Positions 8,252 to 16,919 of a stretch of 64,000 nucleotides of DNA are shown here, piece after piece. The stretch comes from CAWHHZ01 sp963829355. Lineage in GTDB: Bacteria; Acidobacteriota; Thermoanaerobaculia; Gp7-AA8; JAHWKK01. The stretch lies in contig CAWHHZ010000008.1 of NCBI GenBank assembly GCA_963829355.1, positions 433,062-497,061 on the forward strand. Direction: 5' to 3'. The notes below the pieces were generated by a model, which had not been told where the DNA came from, did not search any database, and worked only from the letters and a program-made list of their open reading frames with translations. Positions within the stretch are counted from its first letter, which is position 1. The number at the start of each line of letters is the position of its first letter. The translations under genes were made by a program, and so were the position numbers.

Positions 8252-9160
8252 ATGACCGCAGAACCGATCCGTTCCGAATCACCCCGCACGGCGCTTCACG
8301 AGAACCTTCTCGAGCTGATCCGCCGGACTTCGACCATCCTTCCCGACGACGTCGTCCGCACGATCGAGGCGGCGCGCAAGACCGAGACCGAGGGCTCGAA
8401 CGCCGATGTCGCGCTCGACGTCATCGGCTGCAACATCCGGCTCGCGAAGGACAACTCGGCGCCCCTCTGTCAGGACACGGGGTCGATTCTCTTTTTCGTT
8501 CACACGCCAGTGGGCTACGACCAGATCGAGCTCGAGGAGACGGCCACCGAAGCCGTTCGAGAAGCGACGCGGCTCGGATACCTGCGGCAGAACTCCGTCG
8601 ACAGCATCACGGGCAAAAACACGGGCGACAATACCGGCCCGGGCTCACCATACTTTCACTTCGAACAGTGGCGAAATCCACACGTTGATGTCCGGCTCGT
8701 ATTGAAGGGGGGCGGATGCGAGAACATGAACGCACAGTACTCGCTCCCGCATCCCGATCTCGGAGGGCGTGATCTGAAGGGCGTCGAAAACGCCATTCTC
8801 GATTCGGTTCTCCAGGCGCAGGGGCAAGGCTGCGGACCCGGGATCCTCGGCGTATGCATCGGAGGCGACCGTACGACCGGCTACGCCTTCGCAAAAGAGC
8901 AGCTTCTCAGACAGATCGACGATGAAAGCGAGGACGAGACTTTGCGCGCGCTCGAGGCACGAGTCGTCGACAAGGCGAACAAGTCCGGTATCGGACCGAT
9001 GGGCTTCGGCGGCAACACGACGCTCCTCGCCTGCAAGATCGGAACACTCAACCGGCTGCCCGCCAGCTTCTTCGTATCAGTCGCCTACATGTGCTGGGCC
9101 TATCGCCGGCGCGGCGTCGAGCTGACCACGGCGGCGGTGGTGCAGAAATGGCTGTACTGA
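8252..9160 (+). CDS. Fumarate hydratase class I, alpha subunit (TtdA/FumA N-terminal type)
   Basis: The 302-residue protein matches the catalytic N-terminal half of class I (iron-sulfur) fumarases. Visible marks are CQDTGS, the GKNTGDNTGPGSPYFHF stretch, KGGGCENMN, and GCGPGILGVCIGGDR. The Cys residues in CQDTG, GCENM and GCGPG are the expected 4Fe-4S ligands. With the beta subunit it would interconvert fumarate and malate in the TCA cycle; tartrate dehydratase activity is the main alternative. ATG at 8252 has GGAG 7 bases upstream. A repeat element, not the usual few bases, separates it from the beta gene. Confidence 0.92.
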   Translation: MTAEPIRSESPRTALHENLLELIRRTSTILPDDVVRTIEAARKTETEGSNADVALDVIGCNIRLAKDNSAPLCQDTGSILFFVHTPVGYDQIELEETATEAVREATRLGYLRQNSVDSITGKNTGDNTGPGSPYFHFEQWRNPHVDVRLVLKGGGCENMNAQYSLPHPDLGGRDLKGVENAILDSVLQAQGQGCGPGILGVCIGGDRTTGYAFAKEQLLRQIDDESEDETLRALEARVVDKANKSGIGPMGFGGNTTLLACKIGTLNRLPASFFVSVAYMCWAYRRRGVELTTAAVVQKWLY

Positions 9161-9163
9161 GAG

Positions 9164-9487
9164 TTGAGGGTTCAAGGGTTCAAAGGTTCAGAGGTTCAAG
9201 AGGTTCAGAGAGTTCAATGGTATCAGAGGTTCAAAGGTTCAGAGTTCAGAAGTCCAGGAGTGTGGGTCGAGGCAGTTTCGAATTCGCCAAACGGGATCAC
9301 AGCCGGCGGGACCGGAGATCGAGACTGGGAGCCCTTGAACCTTTGAACACCTCTGAGCCTCTGACTTCTTGAGTAACGCTGGCAGATCGACCCGAACTCC
9401 TCGAACCTCTGAACCTTCCAACTCTTGAACCTCTGAACCTCTGAACCTCTGAACCTCTTGAACCCTCTGAACCCTCGAACCCTTCTC
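9164..9487. repeat. Composite element with inverted 8-bp GGTTCAGA arms and a core, copy X
   Basis: The left arm (about 9164-9258) is made of GGTTCAAG/GGTTCAGA-type 8-mers, and the right arm (about 9335-9487) of their complements, TGAACCTC-type units. The core (about 9262-9305) holds GTGGGTCGAGGCAGTTTCGA and ATTCGCCAAACGGGATCACA. The same core occurs inverted at 10139-10181. No gene is seen here. The right arm runs up to the start of the fumarase beta gene. Confidence 0.85.
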
Positions 9488-9489
9488 CT

Positions 9490-10065
9490 ATGGCTAAAAT
9501 CGAAATCACCACTCCAGTAGACGAGCAGACGATCCGGTCGCTGAATGTCGGAGACACCGTCGTGATCAACGGCAGGCTCTTCACCGGCCGCGACGCCGTA
9601 CACCACCGCCTTCACGAGGGACAGAAACCTCCGGTCGACCTGCGAGGGCAGATCATCTATCACTGCGGCCCAGTGATGGTGAAGGAAGGTGACCGGTGGA
9701 TCTGCAAGGCCGCCGGGCCAACCACCTCCTCACGCGAAGAACCGTACCAGTGGGAGGTCATGCGGGACTACGGGATCCGTGGCGTCATCGGCAAGGGAGG
9801 CATGGGCCCGAAGACACTCGATGCATGCAGGGAGTACGGAGCCGTGTACCTCCATGCCATCGGCGGTGCCGCGCAGGTCTGCGCACAGTCGATCAAGCGC
9901 GTCGACGGCGTCGACTGGTTCGAGCTCGGCAGCCCCGAAGCGATCTGGCATCTCTGGGTCGAAGGGTTCACCGCGATCGTGACAATGGATTCCCACGGCA
10001 ACAGCCTCCACAAGAGCGTCTTCGAGGACTCGAAGAAGAGACTCGACGCGCTCAAGGCGGTTTGA
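9490..10065 (+). CDS. Fumarate hydratase class I, beta subunit
   Basis: The 191-residue protein matches the C-terminal, swivelling half of class I fumarase, with GRDAVHHRL, IYHCGPV, AAGPTTSSREEPY, GVIGKGGM and the aspartase-independent YLHAIGGAAQ stretch. It should pair with the alpha subunit encoded upstream. The start ATG follows CCTTCTCCT directly and has no Shine-Dalgarno sequence, because the repeat's right arm occupies the leader. The gene is flanked on both sides by composite 8-bp-arm elements whose cores point in opposite directions. Confidence 0.92.
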   Translation: MAKIEITTPVDEQTIRSLNVGDTVVINGRLFTGRDAVHHRLHEGQKPPVDLRGQIIYHCGPVMVKEGDRWICKAAGPTTSSREEPYQWEVMRDYGIRGVIGKGGMGPKTLDACREYGAVYLHAIGGAAQVCAQSIKRVDGVDWFELGSPEAIWHLWVEGFTAIVTMDSHGNSLHKSVFEDSKKRLDALKAV

Positions 10066-10069
10066 AGGG

Positions 10070-10258
10070 CGTTCAGAGGTTCAGGAGTTCAGAGGTTCAG
10101 AGGTTCAAAGGTTCAAGAGCTCACATCCCCAGTCCCGCGGCTGTCATCCCGTTTGGCGAATTTGAAACTGCCTCGACCCACGCTCTGAACATCTGAACAT
10201 CTGAACTTCTGAACCTTTGAACTCTTGAACCCTTGAACTCTCGAACCCTTGAACCTTC
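10070..10258. repeat. Composite element with inverted 8-bp GGTTCAGA arms and a core, copy Y (core inverted)
   Basis: The left arm (10070-10118) is GGTTCAGA-type units and the right arm (10183-10258) TGAACATC/TGAACCTT units. The core at 10139-10181 is the reverse complement of the copy X core (TCCCGTTTGGCGAATTTGAA then ACTGCCTCGACCCAC). The element fills the gap between fumarase beta and the lyase gene. Confidence 0.85.
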
Positions 10259-10294
10259 CTCTCGAGCGGTTCGGATTTCGCAGGTCCGGATGAT

Positions 10295-11821
10295 ATGGCA
10301 TCCAGAAAGACTGCAGTTCGTACAGAAAAAGACACTCTCGGCAAAGTACGCGTCCCACGCAATGCGCTCTACGGCGCGCAGACCCAGCGGGCGGTGGAGA
10401 ACTTTCCCGTCAGCGGTGTTCGCGAAAATCCCGTCTTCATCCACGCGTACGTCACCTTGAAAAAGGCTGCCGCGCTCGCCAATCACGAGCTCGGCGTGTT
10501 GCAGCGAAAGCGCGCAAAGGCAATCGCCGACGCCTGCGACCAGATCCTCGGTGGCGAGCAGCGCTCGTTCGATTCGATCGTCCGGGCCCGGAAGAAAGGC
10601 TCTTCGGCGGACGCGGGCGATGTGGGGAGCGACATCCGGTCGCGAAAGCGTGTCCCCGACTCGTATATCGCCGACGAGTATCTCGATCAGTTCGTCGTCG
10701 ACGTCTTTCAGGCCGGCGCCGGTACGTCGTTCCACATGAACGTCAACGAGGTCATCGCGAATCTCGCCAACCGCTCGCTCGGTGGCGACCTCGGTGAGTA
10801 CGATCCGATTCATCCCAACGATCACGTGAACATGGGCCAGTCGACCAACGACACGTTCCCCACGGCGACACGGCTCGCGATTCTCCTCTATCTTCGGGAG
10901 TTGCTCCCCGCCCTCGATGAGCTCGCCGCCGCATTCGAGACGAAGGGACGCGAATTCTCCGATGTGATCAAGAGCGGACGCACGCATCTTCAGGATGCCG
11001 TGCCGGTGACACTCGGACAGGAGTTCGCAGCGTACGGAGCGGCGATTCGCAGGTCGGTCCGGCTGCTCCTCGATGCTGCCGACGAGCTCCGTGAGCTCGG
11101 GATCGGAGGCTCGGCAACCGGCACTGGCATCAACACCGCCGAACGATACCGCTATGTGATCGTGGAGCATCTCTCCGCGCTGACCGGGCTCGAGCTCGAC
11201 TCGATGTCGGATCTGCGGGAGGCGATGCAGTCACAGCAGCCAGTCGCGACGGTTTCATCCGCGCTGAGGAACCTGGCCCTTGAGCTCACGAGAATCTCGA
11301 ACGATCTGAGGCTCCTCTCCTCCGGACCCCTTACCGGACTCGCCGAGATCGTTCTTCCTGAGGTGCAACCGGGAAGCTCAATCATGCCGGGCAAGATCAA
11401 CCCTTCGATGCTCGAGTGCATGAACCAGATCTCCTTCCACGTCATCGGCGCGGACGCAACCATCTCGTATGCGGTCCAGGCGGGCCAGCTCGAGCTCAAC
11501 GTGATGATGCCGCTGATGGCGTACGAGATGCTCTTCTCGATCGAGATCCTGAAGAACTACGTACCGGTATTCAACGAAAAATGCATCTCTGGTATCACCG
11601 CTGATCGTCAGCGAAACGAGGACTACTACATCAGCTCTCCCGCTCTGGCGACAGCTTTGAATCCGATCATCGGCTACGCGAAGGCCGCCGAGATTGCGAA
11701 AGAATCCGCAAAAACCAAGCGGCCGATTCCCGAGATTCTCAGAGAGAGGGGGATCCTCTCCGACAAGGAGATCGACGAGATCTTCACCCCCGATTTCCTC
11801 GCTGGTCAGGCCGATCGCTGA
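10295..11821 (+). CDS. Aspartase/fumarase superfamily lyase, closest in motifs to aspartate ammonia-lyase
   Basis: The 508-residue enzyme carries the superfamily regions: FQAGAGTSFHMNVNEVIAN, HPNDHVNMGQSTNDTFPTA, GRTHLQDAVPVTLGQEF, GGSATGTGINT and the signature GSSIMPGKINP. AGAGTS and LQDAVPVTLGQ are aspartase-like, and the C-terminus (ERGILSDKEIDEIF) also fits aspartase, whereas MPGK rather than MPAK is the fumarase form. It releases fumarate either from aspartate or from malate. An extra segment of about 35 residues (roughly 90-125, Arg/Ser/Asp-rich) sits between the ACDQIL helix and the FVVDVFQAG strand, where relatives are shorter. It ends 8 bases before thpR. Next to class I fumarase, an aspartase role seems more useful, but this is inference. 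Confidence 0.8.
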   Translation: MASRKTAVRTEKDTLGKVRVPRNALYGAQTQRAVENFPVSGVRENPVFIHAYVTLKKAAALANHELGVLQRKRAKAIADACDQILGGEQRSFDSIVRARKKGSSADAGDVGSDIRSRKRVPDSYIADEYLDQFVVDVFQAGAGTSFHMNVNEVIANLANRSLGGDLGEYDPIHPNDHVNMGQSTNDTFPTATRLAILLYLRELLPALDELAAAFETKGREFSDVIKSGRTHLQDAVPVTLGQEFAAYGAAIRRSVRLLLDAADELRELGIGGSATGTGINTAERYRYVIVEHLSALTGLELDSMSDLREAMQSQQPVATVSSALRNLALELTRISNDLRLLSSGPLTGLAEIVLPEVQPGSSIMPGKINPSMLECMNQISFHVIGADATISYAVQAGQLELNVMMPLMAYEMLFSIEILKNYVPVFNEKCISGITADRQRNEDYYISSPALATALNPIIGYAKAAEIAKESAKTKRPIPEILRERGILSDKEIDEIFTPDFLAGQADR

Positions 11822-11829
11822 GTCACACT

Positions 11830-12393
11830 GTGCCTCGCAGCTTCATCGGCTGGTCCATTCCCTCCGAGCTCCGGGAGCAGATCGGCAGCACGGCGGGAGT
11901 CTTGAAACACGAGCTCCCAGCCGCCTCCTGGACTCGCCCGGAGACGTTTCACGTGACCTTCGCCTTTCTCGGAGAGCAGCCCGAGTCGCTGCTGTCGGCG
12001 CTGGGAGATGCTCTGACTGAATCGATGAAGACCATTCCGACCGCTCGTACTGCCATCGGAACCGCCGGCTTCTTCCCGTCACCCGAAAGACCTCGTGTGG
12101 GCTGGCTGGGCGTCGCGGATCAATCGACATTGCGCCGGATCGCAGAAGCCGTACGCGAGGTCGTCACCTCTGCCGGGATCGAGCTCGACAAGAAGCCGTT
12201 TCACGCCCATCTGACTCTGGCGAGGCTCAAGTCGCGGTGGCGCTCCAGCGATGTCAATCGCTTCCTCTCGGCGTGGAACCACGTCCAGTCCACTCCACTC
12301 ATCGTAGACTCCGTGACCTTATTCGAGAGCCATCTCGGACTCGGGGGTGCGAAGCATCACCCGCGAATCGTGGCGCATTGCAGGCCGTACTGA
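11830..12393 (+). CDS. thpR: RNA 2',3'-cyclic phosphodiesterase (ThpR/LigT, 2H family)
   Basis: The 187-residue protein has the two H-x-T motifs of the 2H phosphoesterase superfamily: His41-Val-Thr43 in FHVTFAFLG and His127-Leu-Thr129 in FHAHLTLARLK. The N-terminal RSFIGWSIP and central GWLGV also fit ThpR. It opens 2',3'-cyclic phosphate ends of RNA. The start is a GTG only 8 bases after the lyase stop, so the two genes are likely co-transcribed. A palindromic repeat follows 8 bases after its stop. Confidence 0.9.
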   Translation: MPRSFIGWSIPSELREQIGSTAGVLKHELPAASWTRPETFHVTFAFLGEQPESLLSALGDALTESMKTIPTARTAIGTAGFFPSPERPRVGWLGVADQSTLRRIAEAVREVVTSAGIELDKKPFHAHLTLARLKSRWRSSDVNRFLSAWNHVQSTPLIVDSVTLFESHLGLGGAKHHPRIVAHCRPY

Positions 12394-12400
12394 CCAGGGC

Positions 12401-12534
12401 GTCATCCTGAGCGCCAGCGAAGGATCGGGTACGTCCTGACTGTCGCGTTCTTTCCGTACTGACAGTCGGGCCGTACGCGATCCTTCGACCGTGTGTGGCA
12501 GGCCTCCGCTGCGCTCCGCGCGGCTCAGGATGAC
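12401..12534. repeat. GTCATCCTGAGC palindromic element, copy 3
   Basis: It begins GTCATCCTGAGCGCCAGCGA and ends CGGCTCAGGATGAC. The right arm contains an insertion (GTGTGTGGCAGGCCTCC) between CCTTCGACC and GCTGCGCTCC. It lies between thpR and the radical SAM gene. Confidence 0.85.
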
Positions 12535-12609
12535 AGCCGGGGGCTCAGCTTGCCGCTCTTTTTCTACTCCTCGTAGAAAAACTCGCACCCGTGCCACAAT
12601 CGCCGGCTC

Positions 12610-13662
12610 ATGACTCTCAACAGCAGGCCGCAGAAGGGGCGCGGCGCTTCCACGAACCCGCTCAACCGTTTCGAGACGCTCGAGTATGTGCGGGACGAGG
12701 AGGATCAGGATGAGGAGAGAACCCACACCCTGTTTCTTCGTGATCCTGCGAAGACCATCATCACCCGCAACGACAGCCCCGATGTCGGGTTCGAGACGAG
12801 CATCAACCCATACCGCGGGTGTGAGCATGGATGCGCCTACTGCTTCGCCCGCCCGACTCATGAATACCTCGGATTCTCGGCCGGACTCGACTTCGAGAGC
12901 CGGATCATGGTGAAAGAGGACGCACCAGAGCTGCTCCGGCGTGAGCTCGCATCGTCGAAGTGGACTCCGCAGCCGATCGCGATCAGCGGCGTGACGGATC
13001 CCTATCAGCCGATCGAGCGGAAACTGGAACTGACACGCGGATGTCTCGAGGTTCTGGCCGAGGCACGGAATCCCGTGGTGATCATCACGAAGAATGTCAC
13101 GGTGACGCGCGATATCGACCTGCTCTCGGAACTGTCTAAATGGAACGCCGCGACTGTTTGCCTTTCGGTGACCACCCTCGATGACGATCTCGTGTCGAAG
13201 ATGGAGCCTCGCACTTCGCGCCCATCACTGCGCCTCGAAGCGATCGAGCGTCTCTCCGCCGCAGGGATTCCGGTTGGTGTTCTCGTGGCGCCAGTGATTC
13301 CCGCCATCACGGATCACGAGATTCCGAGAATTCTCGAAGAGGTGAAAAAGCACGGCGCGACGTTCGCGAACTACGTCCTTCTCCGCTTGCCATGGACGGT
13401 TGCGCCTCTGTTCGAGGAGTGGCTGACGACGTGGTATCCCGACCGGAAGGAGAAGGTCCTGAACAAGATCCGCTCCGCGAGGGGCGGCAAACTGTATCGT
13501 GCGGAGTTTGGAAAACGCGCGCGAGGCGAAGGAGTGTTCGCCGACCAGGTGAAAGCACTCTTTGAAACATCGAGACGGCGGGTCGGGCTCGATGCTCGAG
13601 GACCGGCTCTTTCCGCCAAGAGCTTTCGAGCCCCGGTCGTCGACCAGTTCCGGCTGTTCTGA
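12610..13662 (+). CDS. PA0069-family radical SAM protein
   Basis: The 350-residue protein has the family cluster motif C-x3-C-x2-C: Cys71, Cys75 and Cys78 in YRGCEHGCAYCFARP. The N-terminal GRGASTNPLNRFE and the middle AISGVTDPYQPIERKLELTRG are characteristic of this spore-photoproduct-lyase-like subgroup. A 4Fe-4S cluster would cleave S-adenosylmethionine to a radical; the substrate is not known for this family. It is a single gene between the palindromic repeat and a convergent operon. A CACAAT-like -10 element lies close before the start, and the Shine-Dalgarno sequence is weak. Confidence 0.9.
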   Translation: MTLNSRPQKGRGASTNPLNRFETLEYVRDEEDQDEERTHTLFLRDPAKTIITRNDSPDVGFETSINPYRGCEHGCAYCFARPTHEYLGFSAGLDFESRIMVKEDAPELLRRELASSKWTPQPIAISGVTDPYQPIERKLELTRGCLEVLAEARNPVVIITKNVTVTRDIDLLSELSKWNAATVCLSVTTLDDDLVSKMEPRTSRPSLRLEAIERLSAAGIPVGVLVAPVIPAITDHEIPRILEEVKKHGATFANYVLLRLPWTVAPLFEEWLTTWYPDRKEKVLNKIRSARGGKLYRAEFGKRARGEGVFADQVKALFETSRRRVGLDARGPALSAKSFRAPVVDQFRLF

Positions 13663-13712
13663 TCACGACGACGCGGCCTGTCAGGATGACATGCGGACCA
13701 CCGGTGCGCCGG

Positions 13713-15006
13713 CTAGTCGACCAGTTCGATCCCGCCGCTCACCGCTTCATCCATGGTGGAGAGACCGCGATCGAGATTTCTGGCGAGGAACAGGTCGGTG
13801 TCAGTTTCGCTCCGCGGTCCGTAACCAATCACCAGGAAGTTCTCGATCGGCTGATCCTGAACGATATAGGTGTAGGAGTGATCCCATGGATCGCGCAGCA
13901 GTTCTCTCGAGGCAAACGCGGGCGTCAGCGCCATCAGGCTCTCGGGAGGAGCTCCCACCGCCATCGCATACGCTTCGACCGCACTGCCCAGGGTGGCGAC
14001 GCGCTCGAGAGAGATCGCCTTTCTCAACTGATTGACGGTCGTACGCTCGGCTCCGAGAGCACTGAACTCGTTGAGAGGGTTGCGAGTGAAAGTCAGAAGA
14101 GACGCGACCGCGATGATCGCGAGAATCAGGATGAGAGGAAGCGGCAGGACAGTCGGCACTTCAGTCGGTGCGAGCTGACCCACTTCCTGCTTCTTTTCGG
14201 GAATCGCCTGTTCGGCTCGCACCTCGTCGATGAGGTCGCGCATCATCAGCTCGTACAGATTTTTGCAGGTATCGAACTCGGTCAGACGGCTGCGTTCGAC
14301 GATTTCCCTGATATTGCGTTGCCCGTCGACCAGGTCGTAAGTCTGCTTCTCCGCCCGACTGATTTTGATCGTGTCGGTAGAGAGTGCCGACGGCCGGTCC
14401 GCCTCATCGTCCTCGAAATCGATCTCGTCTACATCTTCTTCGTCCGCTACGACGATGTCCTGCGATACCGGCTTCTTCCGCAGGACCATGTCCATCGACC
14501 TGATTCGTCTTCTCGATGATCGGCCATTCGTCGATCATCCGGGCGCCTTCCATCAGAATCGATTCGGCGGTGATCGGAACGACGTTCTCGCGGTCGTACT
14601 CGATCGTCGACTCCTGTGAGAAGTGATACTCACCGTCTTTCCAGCGAAAGAGTCCGTAGATGACGCTCAGAATCTGCAGTTGCAGCGCATCGCGCAGTTC
14701 TTCCCGGGAGATGATCTGATGCTCGACGAGAATGAAGCCGAGGCGCTGCAGAGTCTCTTTCTGGATCTGAAGAGCCCGTTTGAGCTGTTCGTCTGTGATC
14801 GTGCCCTTTTTGACCAGCACATGTCCGAGCCGATTCTCGATCTTGCGGTTGAGAGCATCCGCGGCGACGACCTGCCCATCGAGGAACGTGACCGTTACGG
14901 TATCCGAGAGGCGGCTGAGAGTCAGCACCCCGGTTTTCCTCTGCAGGCCGATCAACTGGAAGATGTCGGCGAGACTGAAGTCCTTGAGTGTTCCTTCGAG
15001 TGCCAT
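13713..15006 (-). CDS. DUF4388 protein with a membrane anchor and pilin-like C-terminus, frameshifted once
   Basis: Two minus-strand frames together give one protein of about 430 residues. The first (from ATG 15006) begins with a DUF4388/PATAN-like domain (MALEGTLKDFSLADIFQLIG, then KTGVLTLSR) and runs to MIDEWPIIEKTNQV. The second frame continues with MDMVLRKKP, an AEKQTYDLVDGQRNIREIV winged segment, one membrane helix (about residues 290-312), and a T2SS G-like tail (LRDPWDHSYTYIVQ). Removing one base near 14496 joins them exactly. DUF4388 proteins are thought to work in signalling or motility regulation. The start is 1 base past the stop of the TPR gene, so they share an operon. Confidence 0.75.
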
Positions 15007-15007
15007 A

Positions 15008-16888
15008 TCAGGCCGCCGATACCTTTGTTCGATAGATGGGAATCACCGCGATGACCCAGACAATGGCCGCCCCTGCAATCGCTGCGACCCGGAGTGCCAG
15101 CTTCATGGTTTCCGCGGGAGATGCGATTGGCGCGAGATGGCCGACGAACACCGCGATGACGACGAAGACGATGAACAGGAGCAGATAGATCGAACCGAGC
15201 CAGGTTGCTCCGTCGAGGACCTGTCCCGCCCCCGGCATTACCGTAGAGAGAAGTTTTCTGTGACGGAGGCGCCCCTTGTGGTAGGACTGCACCTCAGCCA
15301 TCTTCCGCTGCTTGGCCTCCCCGAGCACGCCATCACGCTTGATGTAGATGTGAATGCACTGGGTGCAGTACGTTGCGCTCTCCCGTGCGGATTTGCACCG
15401 CGGACAGAAGGTGCGTCCGCACTTGACGCAGGCGCCGGCGAACCCGTTCGAGCGTCTCCTGAACCAGAGCAGGAGAGCCGCCCCGAGTGCCCCAAGCGCG
15501 CCGAGCGTGATGGGGTGCAGAAGGACCGTACCCGCATTGAACGCTGCATAGTTGCCGAAGAGCTGGCGCGCTGCCGGGTTCCGATGAATGTCGTCGAGCA
15601 ATGCCCACGCTTCACCATACGGGAGCCTGAACACCCATACCTTTCGACTCGGCGGATTCTTCAGAAGGGCGTTCGTCTCCGATCTTCCCGCCTGTTTTGC
15701 CTGCTCGAGCTGCTGCGCCTGCCGCTCGAAGTTGAACGACTCGCCAGCCACGACCGAGGAATTGAAATAGGCCGCGACCATGTCGGGCTCCAGATCTGCC
15801 GCCCGCTCGTACTGGACTGTCGCAGCCGGAAAATCGCCATTGAGAAAGTGGATGTTGCCGATATTGAGATGAGCGCCCGCGAAGGTCGCGTCATACTCGG
15901 CGGCCCGCTGATAGTGGCTCAACGCCTCGTTCTGATTGCCCTCGAGCAACGCGACGTTTCCAGCCAGAAGGTGAAGCTGGGGGTCCTCCGACATCACCTG
16001 CAACAGCTCATCGAGCCTCGCGCTCACTTCAGGCTCGTAGGCCACCCGATGCACCATCTCACTGGCCTGAATCACTGCAGTCTTCAGTCCGGCCAGCCGG
16101 TACGACGACCACGCAGCAATCACCGGCACGGTTGCGACCGCGAGCAGCAGGATCACCACCAGAACCCGCTCCCGGACCGTACCGTAACCGAAGGCGAGCA
16201 CCAGCCAGTACGGAACGAGCCAGATCGGATGGAGCCAAAGGAACACGGGTAGAAAGAGGATCGCGAACGCGATCACCGTCGAGACACCGGGTGAGAACCT
16301 TCGGCTCAGAGTCTCACGGATGTCGTGGATGACTTGCCGCCCGTAGTGGACCATCAGAAGAAGACTTCCGGCCGCGGCGAAAAGCAGGATCGCTACAGCC
16401 AGCGAGATCAGCAGATCCGCCTGAGCGATCATGGCAGAGGTGTAGCGCGGAAATAGATTTCGAACGCCATTGAGAAGATGGCGCGCAGCCGCTCCCCAGT
16501 CCCCGTCATGCCGGGCAATATCGGCCAGGAGGAAATCGACGTCGGGGCTGGTACCATCGAGCTGCGTCGCAGCCGAGGACGCCCATTCCTTCAGAGGCTC
16601 ATTGCCATCGATCTGAGCCTGCCGGGCAAGTCCCACTGCAGACTCTGCGTAAAGAGGATAGTTACTCACCCCGATCTGGGAGGAGAGCTGACGTATCCGG
16701 TCGAGGTTCCCGCTCGCCTCCTCGAAGTTACCGCTGTTGGCGAGCCTGAGCGCGTCCATCCACATGTCCTGGAGCGTGGAGACATTCACCTGACCCAGCG
16801 CCGCGGGAGCGATTGCCATCATCACAGCCACAGCCACGACGATCCCCAGCGGGGCCACAATCCGCTCTCTCACGAGCCCGTGGTTCAC
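15008..16888 (-). CDS. Membrane protein with TPR repeats and a zinc-ribbon segment
   Basis: A 626-residue protein of unknown function. It has a signal peptide ending near ALGQ, a short helical repeat region, four or more membrane helices (about residues 155-260), a TPR block (LHLLAGNVALLEGNQNEALS, AHLNIGNIHFLNGDFPAATV), another helix, a zinc-ribbon-like stretch (CVKCGRTFCPRC and YCTQC), and two C-terminal helices. TPRs suggest protein-protein scaffolding. The start is a GTG with a weak ribosome site, 31 bases after the DUF1844 gene. It belongs to a three-gene operon with DUF1844 and DUF4388 genes, so a joint envelope or motility function is plausible but unproven. Confidence 0.75.
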   Translation of the reverse strand: MNHGLVRERIVAPLGIVVAVAVMMAIAPAALGQVNVSTLQDMWMDALRLANSGNFEEASGNLDRIRQLSSQIGVSNYPLYAESAVGLARQAQIDGNEPLKEWASSAATQLDGTSPDVDFLLADIARHDGDWGAAARHLLNGVRNLFPRYTSAMIAQADLLISLAVAILLFAAAGSLLLMVHYGRQVIHDIRETLSRRFSPGVSTVIAFAILFLPVFLWLHPIWLVPYWLVLAFGYGTVRERVLVVILLLAVATVPVIAAWSSYRLAGLKTAVIQASEMVHRVAYEPEVSARLDELLQVMSEDPQLHLLAGNVALLEGNQNEALSHYQRAAEYDATFAGAHLNIGNIHFLNGDFPAATVQYERAADLEPDMVAAYFNSSVVAGESFNFERQAQQLEQAKQAGRSETNALLKNPPSRKVWVFRLPYGEAWALLDDIHRNPAARQLFGNYAAFNAGTVLLHPITLGALGALGAALLLWFRRRSNGFAGACVKCGRTFCPRCKSARESATYCTQCIHIYIKRDGVLGEAKQRKMAEVQSYHKGRLRHRKLLSTVMPGAGQVLDGATWLGSIYLLLFIVFVVIAVFVGHLAPIASPAETMKLALRVAAIAGAAIVWVIAVIPIYRTKVSAA

Positions 16889-16919
16889 CAGGAGCCGCCT
16901 CTGTACGCCACGTCGAACA

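Noticed and set aside
10121..11170. 349-residue minus-strand ORF over the lyase
   Set aside because: It includes repeat sequence at its end and opposes a conserved enzyme.
14780..16252. 490-residue plus-strand ORF over the TPR gene
   Set aside because: Composition typical of GC-rich antisense frames and no conserved motif; the minus strand carries TPR and zinc motifs.
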